Shown here piece after piece: positions 51,505-61,100 of a DNA stretch of 64,000 bases. Positions within the stretch are counted from its first letter, which is position 1, and each line of letters opens with the position of its first letter. The notes below the pieces were generated by a model that was not told the DNA's origin, did not search any database, and saw only the letters and a program-made list of their open reading frames with translations. The stretch is from Hydrococcus rivularis NIES-593. Its GTDB lineage: Bacteria > Cyanobacteriota > Cyanobacteriia > Cyanobacteriales > Microcystaceae. Position numbers and translations under genes: made by a program. The stretch is taken from positions 43,840 through 107,839 of the forward strand of contig NZ_MRCB01000010.1 of the NCBI RefSeq assembly GCF_001904635.1, read 5' to 3'.

Positions 51505-52653
51505 ATGAAGATAGCTATTGCCAAAGAAATTGAAATTGGAGAATTTCGGGTGGCGTTAGTACCAGATACCGTCGCTCGATTAGTCAAAGGAGGTTTTGAA
51601 GTCTTAGTTCAGACTGGAGCGGGTGCGGGAGCGCACTTCTCTGACGCTGCCTATGAAGCGACTGGCGCTAAACTAATTGCCGATCCTGCCCAACTTTGGG
51701 GAGAAGCCGATCTCCTGCTCAAAGTTTCCCCTCCCAGCGAACGAGACGGACAGCCAGAAATTAATTGGCTCAAACCCGGGGCAGCTTTACTCGGAATGCT
51801 CGATCCGCTAGGCGATCCCGCTGGCATCAAAAAATTAGCCGATCGCCAAATTACTGCGTTTAGCCTAGAGCTAATTCCCCGCACCAGTCGCGCTCAAAGT
51901 ATGGATGCGCTGTCATCTCAAGCTAATATTGCTGGCTACAAAGCTACCTTGCTAGCTGCTGCCTATTTGCCCAGAATCTTTCCCATGATGACCACCGCCG
52001 CAGGAACCATTCCCCCTGCCAAAGTATTAGTTATCGGCGCAGGGGTAGCCGGGTTGCAGGCGATCGCGACTGCCCGCCGTTTGGGAGCCGTGGTAGAAGC
52101 CTTTGATATCCGTCCGGCAGTCAAAGAAGAAGTCCAAAGCGTCGGCGCTAAATTCATCGACATTACTTTAGAAGAAGACGCGGTGGCAGACGGTGGCTAT
52201 GCCAAAGAAGTTTCGACTGCCAGCCAAGAACGAGTTCGCGAAGTCCTGACCGAACACGTCAAACGAGCTGATGTCGTCATCACCACAGCACAGGTTCCTG
52301 GCAAGCGAGCGCCTCTAATTGTTACCGAATCGATGGTTGCTCAGATGAAACCGGGTTCTGTCATCGTGGATATCGCTGCCGAACAAGGTGGGAACTGTGC
52401 CTACACCGAACCGGGCAAAGATGTCACGCAACATGGCGTTACCATCATCGGCCCGATTAATCTGCCCGCTTCCGTGCCCGTTGATGCCAGTCAGATGTAT
52501 GCCAAGAATGTACTGACCTTGGTGCAGTACCTCGTCAAAGATGGCGAGTTAAAACTCGATTTTGCGGATGACATTATCGATAGCGCCTGTGTGACCCATG
52601 CAGGAGAAATTCGCAATTCGCGAGTTCGCGAGGCTTTGTCAATCCCCGTTTAG
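51505..52653 (+). CDS. pntA: NAD(P) transhydrogenase subunit alpha, part 1
   Basis: A 382-residue soluble NAD(H)-binding domain (dI) of proton-translocating transhydrogenase, which couples the proton gradient to hydride transfer from NADH to NADP. It has an alanine-dehydrogenase-like N-lobe, then V-I-G-A-G-V-A-G-L-Q-A-I-A-T-A-R-R-L-G-A-V-V-E-A-F-D (NAD motif, about 173-198) and V-I-V-D-I-A-A-E-Q-G-G-N-C. The transmembrane part is separate (52703), as is usual in cyanobacteria. It is the first gene of the pntA1-pntA2-pntB operon. Confidence 0.96.
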   Translation: MKIAIAKEIEIGEFRVALVPDTVARLVKGGFEVLVQTGAGAGAHFSDAAYEATGAKLIADPAQLWGEADLLLKVSPPSERDGQPEINWLKPGAALLGMLDPLGDPAGIKKLADRQITAFSLELIPRTSRAQSMDALSSQANIAGYKATLLAAAYLPRIFPMMTTAAGTIPPAKVLVIGAGVAGLQAIATARRLGAVVEAFDIRPAVKEEVQSVGAKFIDITLEEDAVADGGYAKEVSTASQERVREVLTEHVKRADVVITTAQVPGKRAPLIVTESMVAQMKPGSVIVDIAAEQGGNCAYTEPGKDVTQHGVTIIGPINLPASVPVDASQMYAKNVLTLVQYLVKDGELKLDFADDIIDSACVTHAGEIRNSRVREALSIPV

Positions 52654-52702
52654 CCTCTCAGGGACAACAAAATCATTGACAGACAAAGGAATGAAAGGGT
52701 CT

Positions 52703-52996
52703 ATGAGTCCAGAATTACTTACAGGTATCGTTGTATTCGTGTTGGCATCATTTGTTGGTTTTGAAGTAATTAACAAAGTTCCGCCAACGCTACATACGCC
52801 TCTCATGTCAGGATCGAATGCAATCTCCGGCATCTCCATCGTCGGGGCATTACTCATGACTGGAGCCAAGGAATGGAGCCTGGTAACGATTTTAGGCTTC
52901 ATTGCCGTCATTTTGGCAACCATCAACGTCGTAGGCGGCTTTTGGGTAACAGACCGAATGCTGCAAATGTTTAAGAAGAAGGAGGCGAAAGCATGA
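52703..52996 (+). CDS. pntA2: NAD(P) transhydrogenase subunit alpha, part 2
   Basis: A 97-residue membrane subunit with about three helices (M-S-P-E-L-L-T-G-I-V-V-F-V-L-A-S-F-V-G-F-E-V-I, then T-P-L-M-S-G-S-N-A-I-S-G). It supplies part of the proton channel. GAAAGGG is well placed before the ATG at 52703; another in-frame ATG at 52691 is possible. Its end overlaps pntB by 4 bases (ATGA type). Confidence 0.95.
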   Translation: MSPELLTGIVVFVLASFVGFEVINKVPPTLHTPLMSGSNAISGISIVGALLMTGAKEWSLVTILGFIAVILATINVVGGFWVTDRMLQMFKKKEAKA

Positions 52997-54402
52997 GCGA
53001 CTATTTATTAACCGGGATCGAGCTGGCTTATCTAACAGCGGCGGCTCTGTTTATCCTGGGCTTGAAACAACTCGGTTCGCCTGCCACGGCTCGTCAGGGG
53101 AATGTAGTGGCGGGAGTCGGCATGTTAATCGCGATCGTTGCCACTCTGCTCCATCAGTCGATCCTGAGCTATCAGATGATTTTAGTAGGTATCGTCATTG
53201 GCTCTCTGATTGGAGCAATTTCTGCCCAAAAAGTTGCCATGACTGCCATGCCCCAGATGGTCGGGATTTTCAACGGCGTGGGCGGTGCAGCCTCGGCACT
53301 GGTTTCTGTCGGCGAATTTTGGCGACTACTCAAAACCACTGGCACCGTGCCGCTAGATGCTACGATTATTGCCATTCTGGGGGTTTTAATCGGCGGCGTG
53401 ACGTTTACAGGTAGCGTCATGGCATTCGCCAAGTTACAAGAGCTTGTTACTGGCGCCCCTGTGACTTTTCCCTTCCAGCAGCCTTTCAATACTTTTCTTC
53501 TCATTAGCTTCCTAGTCAGTAGCGGCTACCTGCTGGTTCGCCCAGAAAATCTAGCAGTTTTCCTAACTTTGGTCGGGATTTCTCTGGTACTTGGCGTTAT
53601 GTTCGTTCTGCCCATCGGCGGCGCTGATATGCCAGTGGTCGTCTCGCTGTTGAACTCCTTCTCCGGGTTGGCTGCTAGTGCGGCGGGCTTTATCTTGGCG
53701 AATAATATGCTCATCGTCGCTGGTGCTTTGGTGGGAGCTTCTGGCATCATCTTGACCGAAATCATGTGTAAAGCCATGAACCGCTCTCTTACCAACGTTC
53801 TCTTTGGTGCGTTTGGTAGCGATGGCACGGTTGTTGCTGGCGGATCGGGAGCGCAGCAGGATAAAGTCGTTCGCTCTGTCGATCCTGAAGAAGGGGCAAT
53901 GATGTTGGGCTATGCCCGTTCTGTTGTCATCGTTCCCGGTTATGGGATGGCAGTAGCTCAGGCACAGCATGGAGTTCGAGAACTTGCCGATTGCTTGGAA
54001 AAAATGGGCGTAGAGGTTAAATATGCCATTCACCCCGTTGCGGGACGAATGCCGGGACATATGAACGTGTTATTGGCAGAGGCAAATGTCCCCTACACCC
54101 AACTCTACGATATGGATGATATCAACCCCGAATTCGATCGCACCGATGTCGCTTTAATTATCGGCGCGAATGATGTTGTCAACCCAGCCGCTCGACACGA
54201 TACAAGTAGCCCTATCTACGGAATGCCAATCCTAGATGTAGATAAGGCGCAACATGCGATCGTCATCAAGCGCAGCATGAGGACAGGTTTTGCCGGAGTT
54301 GATAATGAGTTATTTTACAAGGATAAGACTCTAATGCTCTTCGGCAGCGCTCAAGATGTTGTAGCTCAGTTGGTTGCGCAGGTGAAAGATCTGTCTAATT
54401 AA
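52993..54402 (+). CDS. pntB: NAD(P) transhydrogenase subunit beta
   Basis: A 469-residue protein. Eight to nine helices (1-275) form the rest of the proton channel, and the C-terminal 180 residues are the NADP-binding dIII domain: V-I-V-P-G-Y-G-M-A-V-A-Q-A-Q, H-P-V-A-G-R-M-P-G-H-M-N-V-L-L-A-E-A, G-A-N-D-V-V-N-P-A-A and R-S-M-x-x-G-F-A-G-V-D-N. Length is typical. The start overlaps pntA2, indicating coupled translation. Confidence 0.97.
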   Translation: MSDYLLTGIELAYLTAAALFILGLKQLGSPATARQGNVVAGVGMLIAIVATLLHQSILSYQMILVGIVIGSLIGAISAQKVAMTAMPQMVGIFNGVGGAASALVSVGEFWRLLKTTGTVPLDATIIAILGVLIGGVTFTGSVMAFAKLQELVTGAPVTFPFQQPFNTFLLISFLVSSGYLLVRPENLAVFLTLVGISLVLGVMFVLPIGGADMPVVVSLLNSFSGLAASAAGFILANNMLIVAGALVGASGIILTEIMCKAMNRSLTNVLFGAFGSDGTVVAGGSGAQQDKVVRSVDPEEGAMMLGYARSVVIVPGYGMAVAQAQHGVRELADCLEKMGVEVKYAIHPVAGRMPGHMNVLLAEANVPYTQLYDMDDINPEFDRTDVALIIGANDVVNPAARHDTSSPIYGMPILDVDKAQHAIVIKRSMRTGFAGVDNELFYKDKTLMLFGSAQDVVAQLVAQVKDLSN

Positions 54403-54408
54403 GGATTT

Positions 54409-54432
54409 GGGCGGGCAATCCCCGCCCTTTTT
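54409..54432 (+). terminator. Rho-independent terminator of the pnt operon
   Basis: GGGCGGG (54409-54415) and CCCGCCC (54421-54427) form a 7-bp stem followed by TTTTT, six bases after the pntB stop. Confidence 0.9.
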
Positions 54433-54487
54433 ATTCTCAAAAATCTTTACTTTTTGCAACAGAAACTACCAACAACAGTTGCCTTTA

Positions 54488-55060
54488 CTAATCAATTTGC
54501 TGCCAAATTTTAATAAAATAGTCGGCGTTGCCACTGATAATTGTTTTTCCATCTGGACTAATCGCAATCGACATAACTTCGTCTGAATGTCCTTTGAGAG
54601 TGCATATTTCTTGAGTATTATTAATTTTCCAGAGCTTAATCGTCTTATCCCAACTCCCACTAATTAAAGTTTTCCCATCTGAACTGAAAGTAACCGCAGA
54701 AACTCTGTCTGTATGTCCGCTTAAAGTAGCAATTTCTCTTCCCGTTGCCAGATCCCATAATTTAATCGCGCGATTGTTCCATTTGGACTGATGGTAACTG
54801 ATGAAATTTCAGCAGAATATCCCCTCAGTTCATAAAGTTCTTTTCCCGTACTTAGCTGCCAAATTTTTACTGTTTTGTCAGCACTACTGCTAACCAGGGT
54901 TTTTCCGTCGGGACTAATTGCTACAGACAAAACTTCATCTGCATGATTAGAAAACCAGTTACCGAGAGTGCGAACATTTTTAGTTTTTAAATACCAGATT
55001 TTAATACTTTTATCGCTGCTGCCACTGACTAGAAAATTGCGATCGCTCGGACACTTCTCA
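54488..55060 (-). pseudogene. WD40-repeat remnant, frameshifted
   Basis: Read on the minus strand, this segment encodes about three and a half WD40 blades in two frames. Part one, to about 54778: N-F-L-V-S-G-S-S-D-K-S-I-K-I-W, V-L-S-V-A-I-S-P-D-G-K-T-L, S-A-D-K-T-V-K-I-W-Q-L, S-V-T-I-S-P-N-G. Part two from 54776 down to the stop at 54488: N-R-A-I-K-L-W-D-L-A-T-G, G-H-T-D-R-V-S-A-V-T-F, W-D-K-T-I-K-L-W-K, G-H-S-D-E-V-M-S-I-A-I, I-K-I-W-Q-Q-I-D. At the junction the usual K-T-L-A-S-G-S stretch is missing, so a deletion changed frame. It directly abuts the DnaJ-TPR gene and was probably its C-terminal part. Confidence 0.75.
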
Positions 55061-55540
55061 ATATTGCTTTTTTAACTTTAATTCTGCTGCTTTTTTTAGA
55101 TCGGCTTCAGCTCTTCTTTCAAAGCCTAATTTAGAGAAAATAAAGCCGCGATATTGATAGGCTTTAATACAATTGGAATCGAGACGAATGGCGACAGAAA
55201 ATTCCGCGATCGCGTCTTGATAAAGTTCTTTTTGGGCATAGTTAACTCCCTCTTGATAGTGAGTTTCGGGAGTCGATCGCTGAGTCGAAAATTTCGATCC
55301 AACTTTTGAAGTTGACGCAGTTGTTGAAGAATTTACGCTTGGTTGATAATTCCTCAGTACCTCATAGGCTTCGAGAATTTTTTTAAATTTCTCTGCCGCC
55401 TCTTTTTGTTCCCGAGAGTTATTGGGAAAGCGATCTGGATGCCAAGTTTTGGCAAGCTGGCGATAAGCTTTTTTAACCTCTTCTGGAGAGGCATTTGGGA
55501 TAAGTCCAAGAATTTCGTAGTACCAATGGTATTGACTCAT
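55058..55540 (-). CDS. DnaJ-domain protein with TPR-like tail (probably truncated)
   Basis: A 160-residue protein. Residues 5-65 are a J-domain with the H-P-D motif (W-H-P-D-R-F-P) that stimulates Hsp70. Residues about 92-155 form one to two TPR helices ([26 protein letters not shown], then A-Y-Q-Y-R-G-F-I-F). The stop is followed at once by WD40 sequence in another frame, suggesting the original product was a longer DnaJ-TPR-WD40 protein. Confidence 0.8.
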   Translation of the reverse strand: MSQYHWYYEILGLIPNASPEEVKKAYRQLAKTWHPDRFPNNSREQKEAAEKFKKILEAYEVLRNYQPSVNSSTTASTSKVGSKFSTQRSTPETHYQEGVNYAQKELYQDAIAEFSVAIRLDSNCIKAYQYRGFIFSKLGFERRAEADLKKAAELKLKKQY

Positions 55541-55625
55541 TTTTGGAAGTTTTATGGCAATCTCCTTTTACGTCACTACAACAATTGGAAAAATAATATC
55601 TGTCCGATCTCGCTCTACCCTAACC

Positions 55626-55673
55626 GGTTATCCTAAAAGTATAGAATGTCATGTTGAGCGAAGCGAAACATCT
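55626..55673. repeat. Dispersed repeat D, copy 2
   Basis: GGTTATCCTAAAAGTATAG, then ATGTTGAGCG and GAAACATCT, matches the sequence at 28491-28549. It lies in the 237-bp gap before the ABC-2 permease. Confidence 0.55.
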
Positions 55674-55777
55674 CAATAGACTTCTGGCAAAGGTCATTAA
55701 GATCAAAAATTTAAAAAGTTTTTTTGGTTCTGGTTAAATATTAAGTAATATTAACAATTTGAGATTGACTATTACCC

Positions 55778-56617
55778 GTGAAATCACAACCGTTACCACC
55801 ACTGAGCCATAATTCGAGCAAACCGATAAAAGACCCGCAATTACCAACGATCCTAGCAGATAGCCTAACCGTCTTTTGGGGAGAATGGTTGAAGTTGCGA
55901 TCGCGCATCGTGCAAATCGCTTCAACGGGATTAATCTCGCCTTTAATTTACATTTTCGCCTTCGGTTTGGGATTGGGCGGCGTCCTCGATCGCGCAATGA
56001 AACCGCCAGTAGGAGATAATTACCTAGAGTTTATTTTGCCAGGAATGGTCGCGCTGTCTTCTATGACCATCAGCTTTGGAGGCACGACTTTTTCAATTTG
56101 CGGAGAACGCCTTTTTACTAAAACCTTTGAGGAAATCTTGCTTCTGCCAGTACATCCGCTTGCCTTACATCTTGGCAAAATGTTGGCAGGAATCGCGCGG
56201 GGACTGATGACTTCGGGTTCGGTTATTTTGGTGGCAGTGCTGTTTACTGGAAAAATCGGTAGTTTTCTCAATCCTTTATTTTTGTTGCTACTAACGCTCA
56301 ATTGTGCCGTTTTCGCAGGGTTGGGAGTAATTATAGGATTGCGAGTTAAGTCTCTCGAAAGCGTAGGACTTTACAACAATTTTCTGATCGTTCCCATGTC
56401 CTTCTTAGGTGGAACCTTCTTCGATCCCACTACCTTGCCAGTCGCCCTTAAAATAATAGTCTATTGCCTGCCTCTAACCTATACCAGCGTCGGTTTGCGT
56501 GCGGCGGCGTATTCTTCCTTGTCTCAATTCCCTTGGTATTCCCTTCCTATCTTACTGATTGCCGCGATCGCGCTTTCTGTGGCAGGGGCTTATCAATTTT
56601 CCCACCAGCAGGATTGA
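55778..56617 (+). CDS. ABC-2 type transporter permease
   Basis: A 279-residue membrane protein with six predicted helices and the ABC-2 pattern: W-L-K-L-R-S-R-I-V-Q-I-A, I-S-P-L-I-Y-I-F-A-F-G-L-G-L, L-P-G-M-V-A-L-S-S-M, E-E-I-L-L-L-P-V-H-P and P-M-S-F-L-G-G-T-F-F-D. The start is GTG at 55778. The ATPase is not adjacent, so the substrate is unknown; relatives export polysaccharides or drugs. Confidence 0.87.
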   Translation: MKSQPLPPLSHNSSKPIKDPQLPTILADSLTVFWGEWLKLRSRIVQIASTGLISPLIYIFAFGLGLGGVLDRAMKPPVGDNYLEFILPGMVALSSMTISFGGTTFSICGERLFTKTFEEILLLPVHPLALHLGKMLAGIARGLMTSGSVILVAVLFTGKIGSFLNPLFLLLLTLNCAVFAGLGVIIGLRVKSLESVGLYNNFLIVPMSFLGGTFFDPTTLPVALKIIVYCLPLTYTSVGLRAAAYSSLSQFPWYSLPILLIAAIALSVAGAYQFSHQQD

Positions 56618-56794
56618 AAGGGACTAGGGAGTGTGGGGAGATAATTAACGACTAACCACTAACTACTAACTAATCCCCAATCCAAGATCTAAAATCCTTT
56701 CATCTCCAATCCAAAATCCGCCGTTCTCCTTGAAGCGGTTCAAGGAGCGTGCGGCGGCTTCGCCAAAATCGAAAATCCAAAATCAAAAAACTGG

Positions 56795-57688
56795 TTACTG
56801 ATGAACTTCTTTTTGGATCTCGGCTAACATCATGCGTAAAGCTTGGTCGTGCAGCCAACCGACGAAACCGCTGTAGAGACAGTTTTCCTCGCGATCGGCT
56901 ACAAAAATATGCTGGATTTGCAATGGATTGTTCCAAGTTCGAATCGTAATGCCATTGTTGAAAGTGATATGGATCTTCGATCGCCAGAAATCTCTGGGAT
57001 GGGTATCCGTCATCCCTGGAAGCGATTGCAAGCGTTGAATTAAGTGTTTTGAGAAATCGGGTTTTGGAGCGACCGTTACGAGCGGATTAGCCCAAAAATC
57101 GCGAATGAGATCTACTAGATCGGGATGATTTTTCAGGGCGGCGTGAGAGATTCCTTTTAGACAGACAAACTTGACGGGATCGAACTTAGTTGTCTCGACG
57201 GCAATCGTGCCATCGCTACCGCTGTCGATATCTCCAGCGATGACTAGCGTTGGAATTTTTGCGGCGATTCGTTGCGCGATCGCTCTGCGATTGATGCCCA
57301 AATCCCTTGCGATGCCAATACCGATGCCTAGCGGATCGATCGCGCGGGCAAGATCTGCTCCTCCCACCGGAGAGGCAACTAATACTAATGACTCTACCTT
57401 CGATCGCAGTTTCGGGTAGCGATCGAGAACTTCGAGCCAAATTAAGCCACCCATTGAATGACCGACAATCCTAATGGAGGCGTCGGGATAGCTGGCAACT
57501 GTCTCGATTGCAACTCGTGCGACATGCTCGATGAGGGGTTCGATCCACAGCCAGGTTTTCAAATAGCCCAGATTGGGAGCAATAACGAGAGTTTTTGGCG
57601 TGGCTAAGGCTTTTTTGGCAAATTGAGCGATCGCGCGGTTGGTATCTGCCCATCCGTGTTGGGCAAAGAGAATGTAATCTGAGGACAT
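56795..57688 (-). CDS. Alpha/beta hydrolase (lipase-like)
   Basis: A 297-residue protein. The nucleophile elbow is G-H-S-M-G-G (S78), the oxyanion region is A-Q-H-G-W-A (9-14), and a conserved G-D-I-D-S-G-S-D-G loop and G-I-S-H-A-A-L (histidine) follow. The last 75 residues (from about 222) form an added beta-rich domain not typical of small hydrolases. The substrate is unknown. The 177-bp gap to its right-hand neighbour at 56617 holds CCAAAATCC-type low-complexity repeats. Confidence 0.82.
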   Translation of the reverse strand: MSSDYILFAQHGWADTNRAIAQFAKKALATPKTLVIAPNLGYLKTWLWIEPLIEHVARVAIETVASYPDASIRIVGHSMGGLIWLEVLDRYPKLRSKVESLVLVASPVGGADLARAIDPLGIGIGIARDLGINRRAIAQRIAAKIPTLVIAGDIDSGSDGTIAVETTKFDPVKFVCLKGISHAALKNHPDLVDLIRDFWANPLVTVAPKPDFSKHLIQRLQSLPGMTDTHPRDFWRSKIHITFNNGITIRTWNNPLQIQHIFVADREENCLYSGFVGWLHDQALRMMLAEIQKEVHQ

Positions 57689-57835
57689 AAAAGATTCGAT
57701 AGGGCTAGAGAATTTCCTGGCGCGATCGCGCGGATATTAGACTTCTTGCTGAAGTTGGGAAAGGGAAATTAAATTTTGTGCTTGAAAGCAGGAGGTCTAT
57801 TCTTATTATGCAAGAGGCTGACGAGAATTGGCTTA

Positions 57836-57947
57836 TACCAATTTTCAGGTTTTCGCGATCGGCATTCTTCTCCCCTCTCCCAAATAGGGAGAGGAGTTGG
57901 GGGTGAGAGAGATCGACTCTCTGTGTCATTAATGAATGAAAATGGTA
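57836..57947. mobile_element. 112-bp TIR element, copy 4
   Basis: It runs from TACCAATTTTCAGG to ATGAATGAAAATGGTA, nearly the same as copy 1 with one fewer A at the right end and an intact central stem. It sits in the 438-bp gap 57689-58126. The remaining gap holds a HIP1 cluster and the palindrome at 58070. Confidence 0.7.
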
Positions 57948-58069
57948 TTAACTGCCAGTCCAGTTGTGCAGTTGTGCGATCGTTGCCAAAAATCGAAGCG
58001 GCGATCGCATTTGAAGCCGCCTCTTGTCATCGATACTCAAAGCTTGCACCTTTCCACCAATTCTATGAC

Positions 58070-58105
58070 GATAGCCAAAGTCCTCTTAAGAGGACTTTGG
58101 CTATC
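58070..58105 (-). terminator. Perfect 36-bp palindrome after the giant repeat gene
   Basis: Two 18-base arms (GATAGCCAAAGTCCTCTT and its complement) meet without a spacer, 21 bases downstream of the stop at 58127. No T-run follows, but such a long perfect hairpin could stop transcription or protect the mRNA end. Confidence 0.5.
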
Positions 58106-58126
58106 AGCTAGGAACTTCATCCTGGC

Positions 58127-61100
58127 TTAGATAGGCATAATCGCGACTCGGATAACCGCATCGTTATAGTCGGCATCGCCGCCATTGACGAGATCCTCGA
58201 AACCGAAGGTATTGTCTCCGAGCAATCGCAGATGATCGAAGCCATCCGCATTTGACGCTAGGAAGGGGAAGTAAGCTTGCGATTGGAAACCGTCAGCAAG
58301 AATATAGGGTGCATAGAAAATACCGCCTTCAATATTGACTGTCGCAGAAGTCGTGTCTTTGTCAAACTGACCGACATTTTGAGCTAGCGCCGCCTCTGCA
58401 TACCCTGGCTGACCTGGAGTTATCAAAGCGCCGGTTAGGGGATCGCGCACCGCTCCAGTAGCATCTTCTAGGCGATAAAGACCTACAATATTGTCGTAGG
58501 AAGCTTCTTGGAAGATAGATATCTGAGCTTGCAAGGTTTGCCCAGTCAACTCGCTCAAATCCAGCAGTTCCCGTTGACCATCTCCTTGCAGTTTACTGCC
58601 GATGGGAACGGGTTTGTCGGTCACTTCCACGGTCAGCCGCATGTCGTTAAAGTCGCGATCGCTCCTCCGACCGCGATCTTCCCAACCGAGAGAGAAAGCA
58701 CCCTCGACTTTACCGACTTCGAGATGGTTGAAATTATCGTTATTGGCTTCAGCCGTAGCAAAGAAGACGTTATCGGGAATCTCGCCTGCATCGATGCGAG
58801 CGAGAGTTGCATCGACAGTACTATCCTGTACGAAGAAGAAATTCAGGAGGTCGTCAGATCGGAAGCCTTCCATGATGCGGGTGGGATTTTCGCCGAACAA
58901 TTGGGAATACCCACTCAAGGAGGAGAAGATAACGCGACCCGATCGCAGTGCCGTCTCTACGTAACCCGCTTCGCCCGGAGCAATGCCGTCAATGGTACCG
59001 TTTTCATCATCGACTGCAAAGAAGCCTACCTCGCTGACTAAATCTGCCTGGTTTTCAGTGAGAGTAAATTTGAGCCGCACTTCGGGCGCTACATTGACGT
59101 TGACCGTCGCGGTTTCTTCGTTACCGTCGGGATCGCTAACGGTGTAGGAGAAGGTATCGGTGAACGGTTGGAAGTTACCTCTGATGGAGAATAGACCTCG
59201 ATTGCCCGATCGATTGAGGCTAAAAACGCTTTCTCCCTGGTTGTTAGGCGCGTAGAAAAGGCGATCGTCGCTGGGATCGTCGGGCGTGCCATTGTCATCG
59301 ATCCTGACCGTCCCTCGCAGCCCTTGCGTCACGCTGACGATGCGCAAGGCTTGTCGGTTGGGATCGCTGTCGTTGCCCAAGACGTTAATGAATATGCCTG
59401 CACCAGGAATGACAGAAACATCGTCATCGGCAGCATTGGGTCGATTGGGGTCTACCTTGACAGAAACAATCGCTTCATAAGAATTGCCCAACGCATCGAT
59501 CGCGGTGTAAGTAAATTCGTCTTTCCCTTCAAAACCGGGATTGGGCGTATAGACGAGAAAGTCGTCGCTGGGATCGTTGGGAGTACCATTGTCATTGATG
59601 GTAACGGTTCCGTTGGCTGGGTTGGTAACCGAACCGATCCTCAGTCCCCTGCTATCGTTGTCGAGAACTCGAATATTAACGGGTTCGTTCGGCGGCGTGG
59701 CAATACTGTCGTCTTTGGCAGGAGAGGGATTTCTGACGGCGACAGCCACGTTAGCGGTAAACTCGTTACCTTGAGCATCTCTGGCGGTATAGCTAAAGCT
59801 ATCGCTGCCTGTGAAGCCAGGATTGGGCGTATAGACGAGGAAGTCGTCTGTAGGGTCGTTGGGCGTGCCGTTGTCGTTAATGGTAACGGTCCCGTTGGCT
59901 GGATTGGTAATCGAGCTAATTCTTAGTCCCTCAGCATCGTTATTGAGAACGTTGAGGAAAATCGGCGTATCCCTAAGCGCCCTGCCGCGATCGTCTGCGG
60001 CTTGGACTAGGGGGGGATTAGAGTCTCGATCGGGAAGGCGATTATCAGTGCGATCGGGGATGCCGTTGCCGTCTTGGTCGAGGTTGGGATTGAGGGGCAC
60101 CCCTCCTGTTGCCGGATCGACGCTATCGGCTAGTCCGTCGCCGTTGCTGTCGCTGAAGTTATCCACTTGGCCGTCATTGTTGGCATCGACTCCGCCGGCT
60201 TCGACGAGGTCGAACTGTCCGTCGCCGTCGCTGTCGAGGTCTTGGAAATCTCTGATGCCATCGCCGTCGCTGTCGGGCGCGGACAGGGGCGTGCCATTGG
60301 TGGTTGGATCGACGCTGTCAGCTAGTCCATCGCCGTTGCTATCGATGAAGTTGTCGATAATTCCGTCGCCGTTAGCATCGATGCCTCCTGCTTCTATAAC
60401 GTCGGTAATGCCGTCGTTGTCGCTGTCGCGATCGCGGAAATCGCTGACGCCATCGCCGTCGCTGTCGGGCACGGGCAAGGCTGTTCCTCCAGCAGCCGGA
60501 TCGACGCTATCGGCTAAACCATTGCCGTTGCTATCGTTGAAGTTATCTATTCTGCCGTCGCCGTTAGCATCAACTCCGCCCGCCTCGACGAGATCGCTAA
60601 TGCCGTCGTTGTCGCTGTCGAGGTCGAAACTGTCGGGAATCCCATCGCCGTCGGTGTCTCTGGTAGGATCTCCTTGTTGTTCGATGCTATCTAAAATGCC
60701 GTCGTTGTCGTCGTCGAGGTCGGCGCTATCGGGAATGCCATCCCCATCAAAGTCTCCATTATCTAGGCGGTCGGCTAGTCCATTGCCATTGCTGTCGAGG
60801 CTGGGATTGAGAGGCACCCCGCCCGTTTTGGGATCGATGCTATCTGCGAGTCCATCGCCGTTGCTGTCACTGAAATTATCGACAATGCCATCGCCGTTAG
60901 TATCAACTCCGCCCGCTTCGACGAGATCGGCAACGCCATCGTTGTCGCTATCGCGATCGCGAAAATCTCTGATGCCATCGCCGTCTGTATCGGGTACGGA
61001 TAAGGGAGTGCCTCCAGTTGATGAGCTAACTCTGTCTGCTATACCGTCTCGGTTACTATCGATGAAATTATCGATAATGCCATCGCCGTTAGCGTCGATG

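Noticed and set aside
53526-54060. Minus-strand frames within pntB
   Set aside because: pntB is fully conserved in motif and length on the plus strand; these are shadows.
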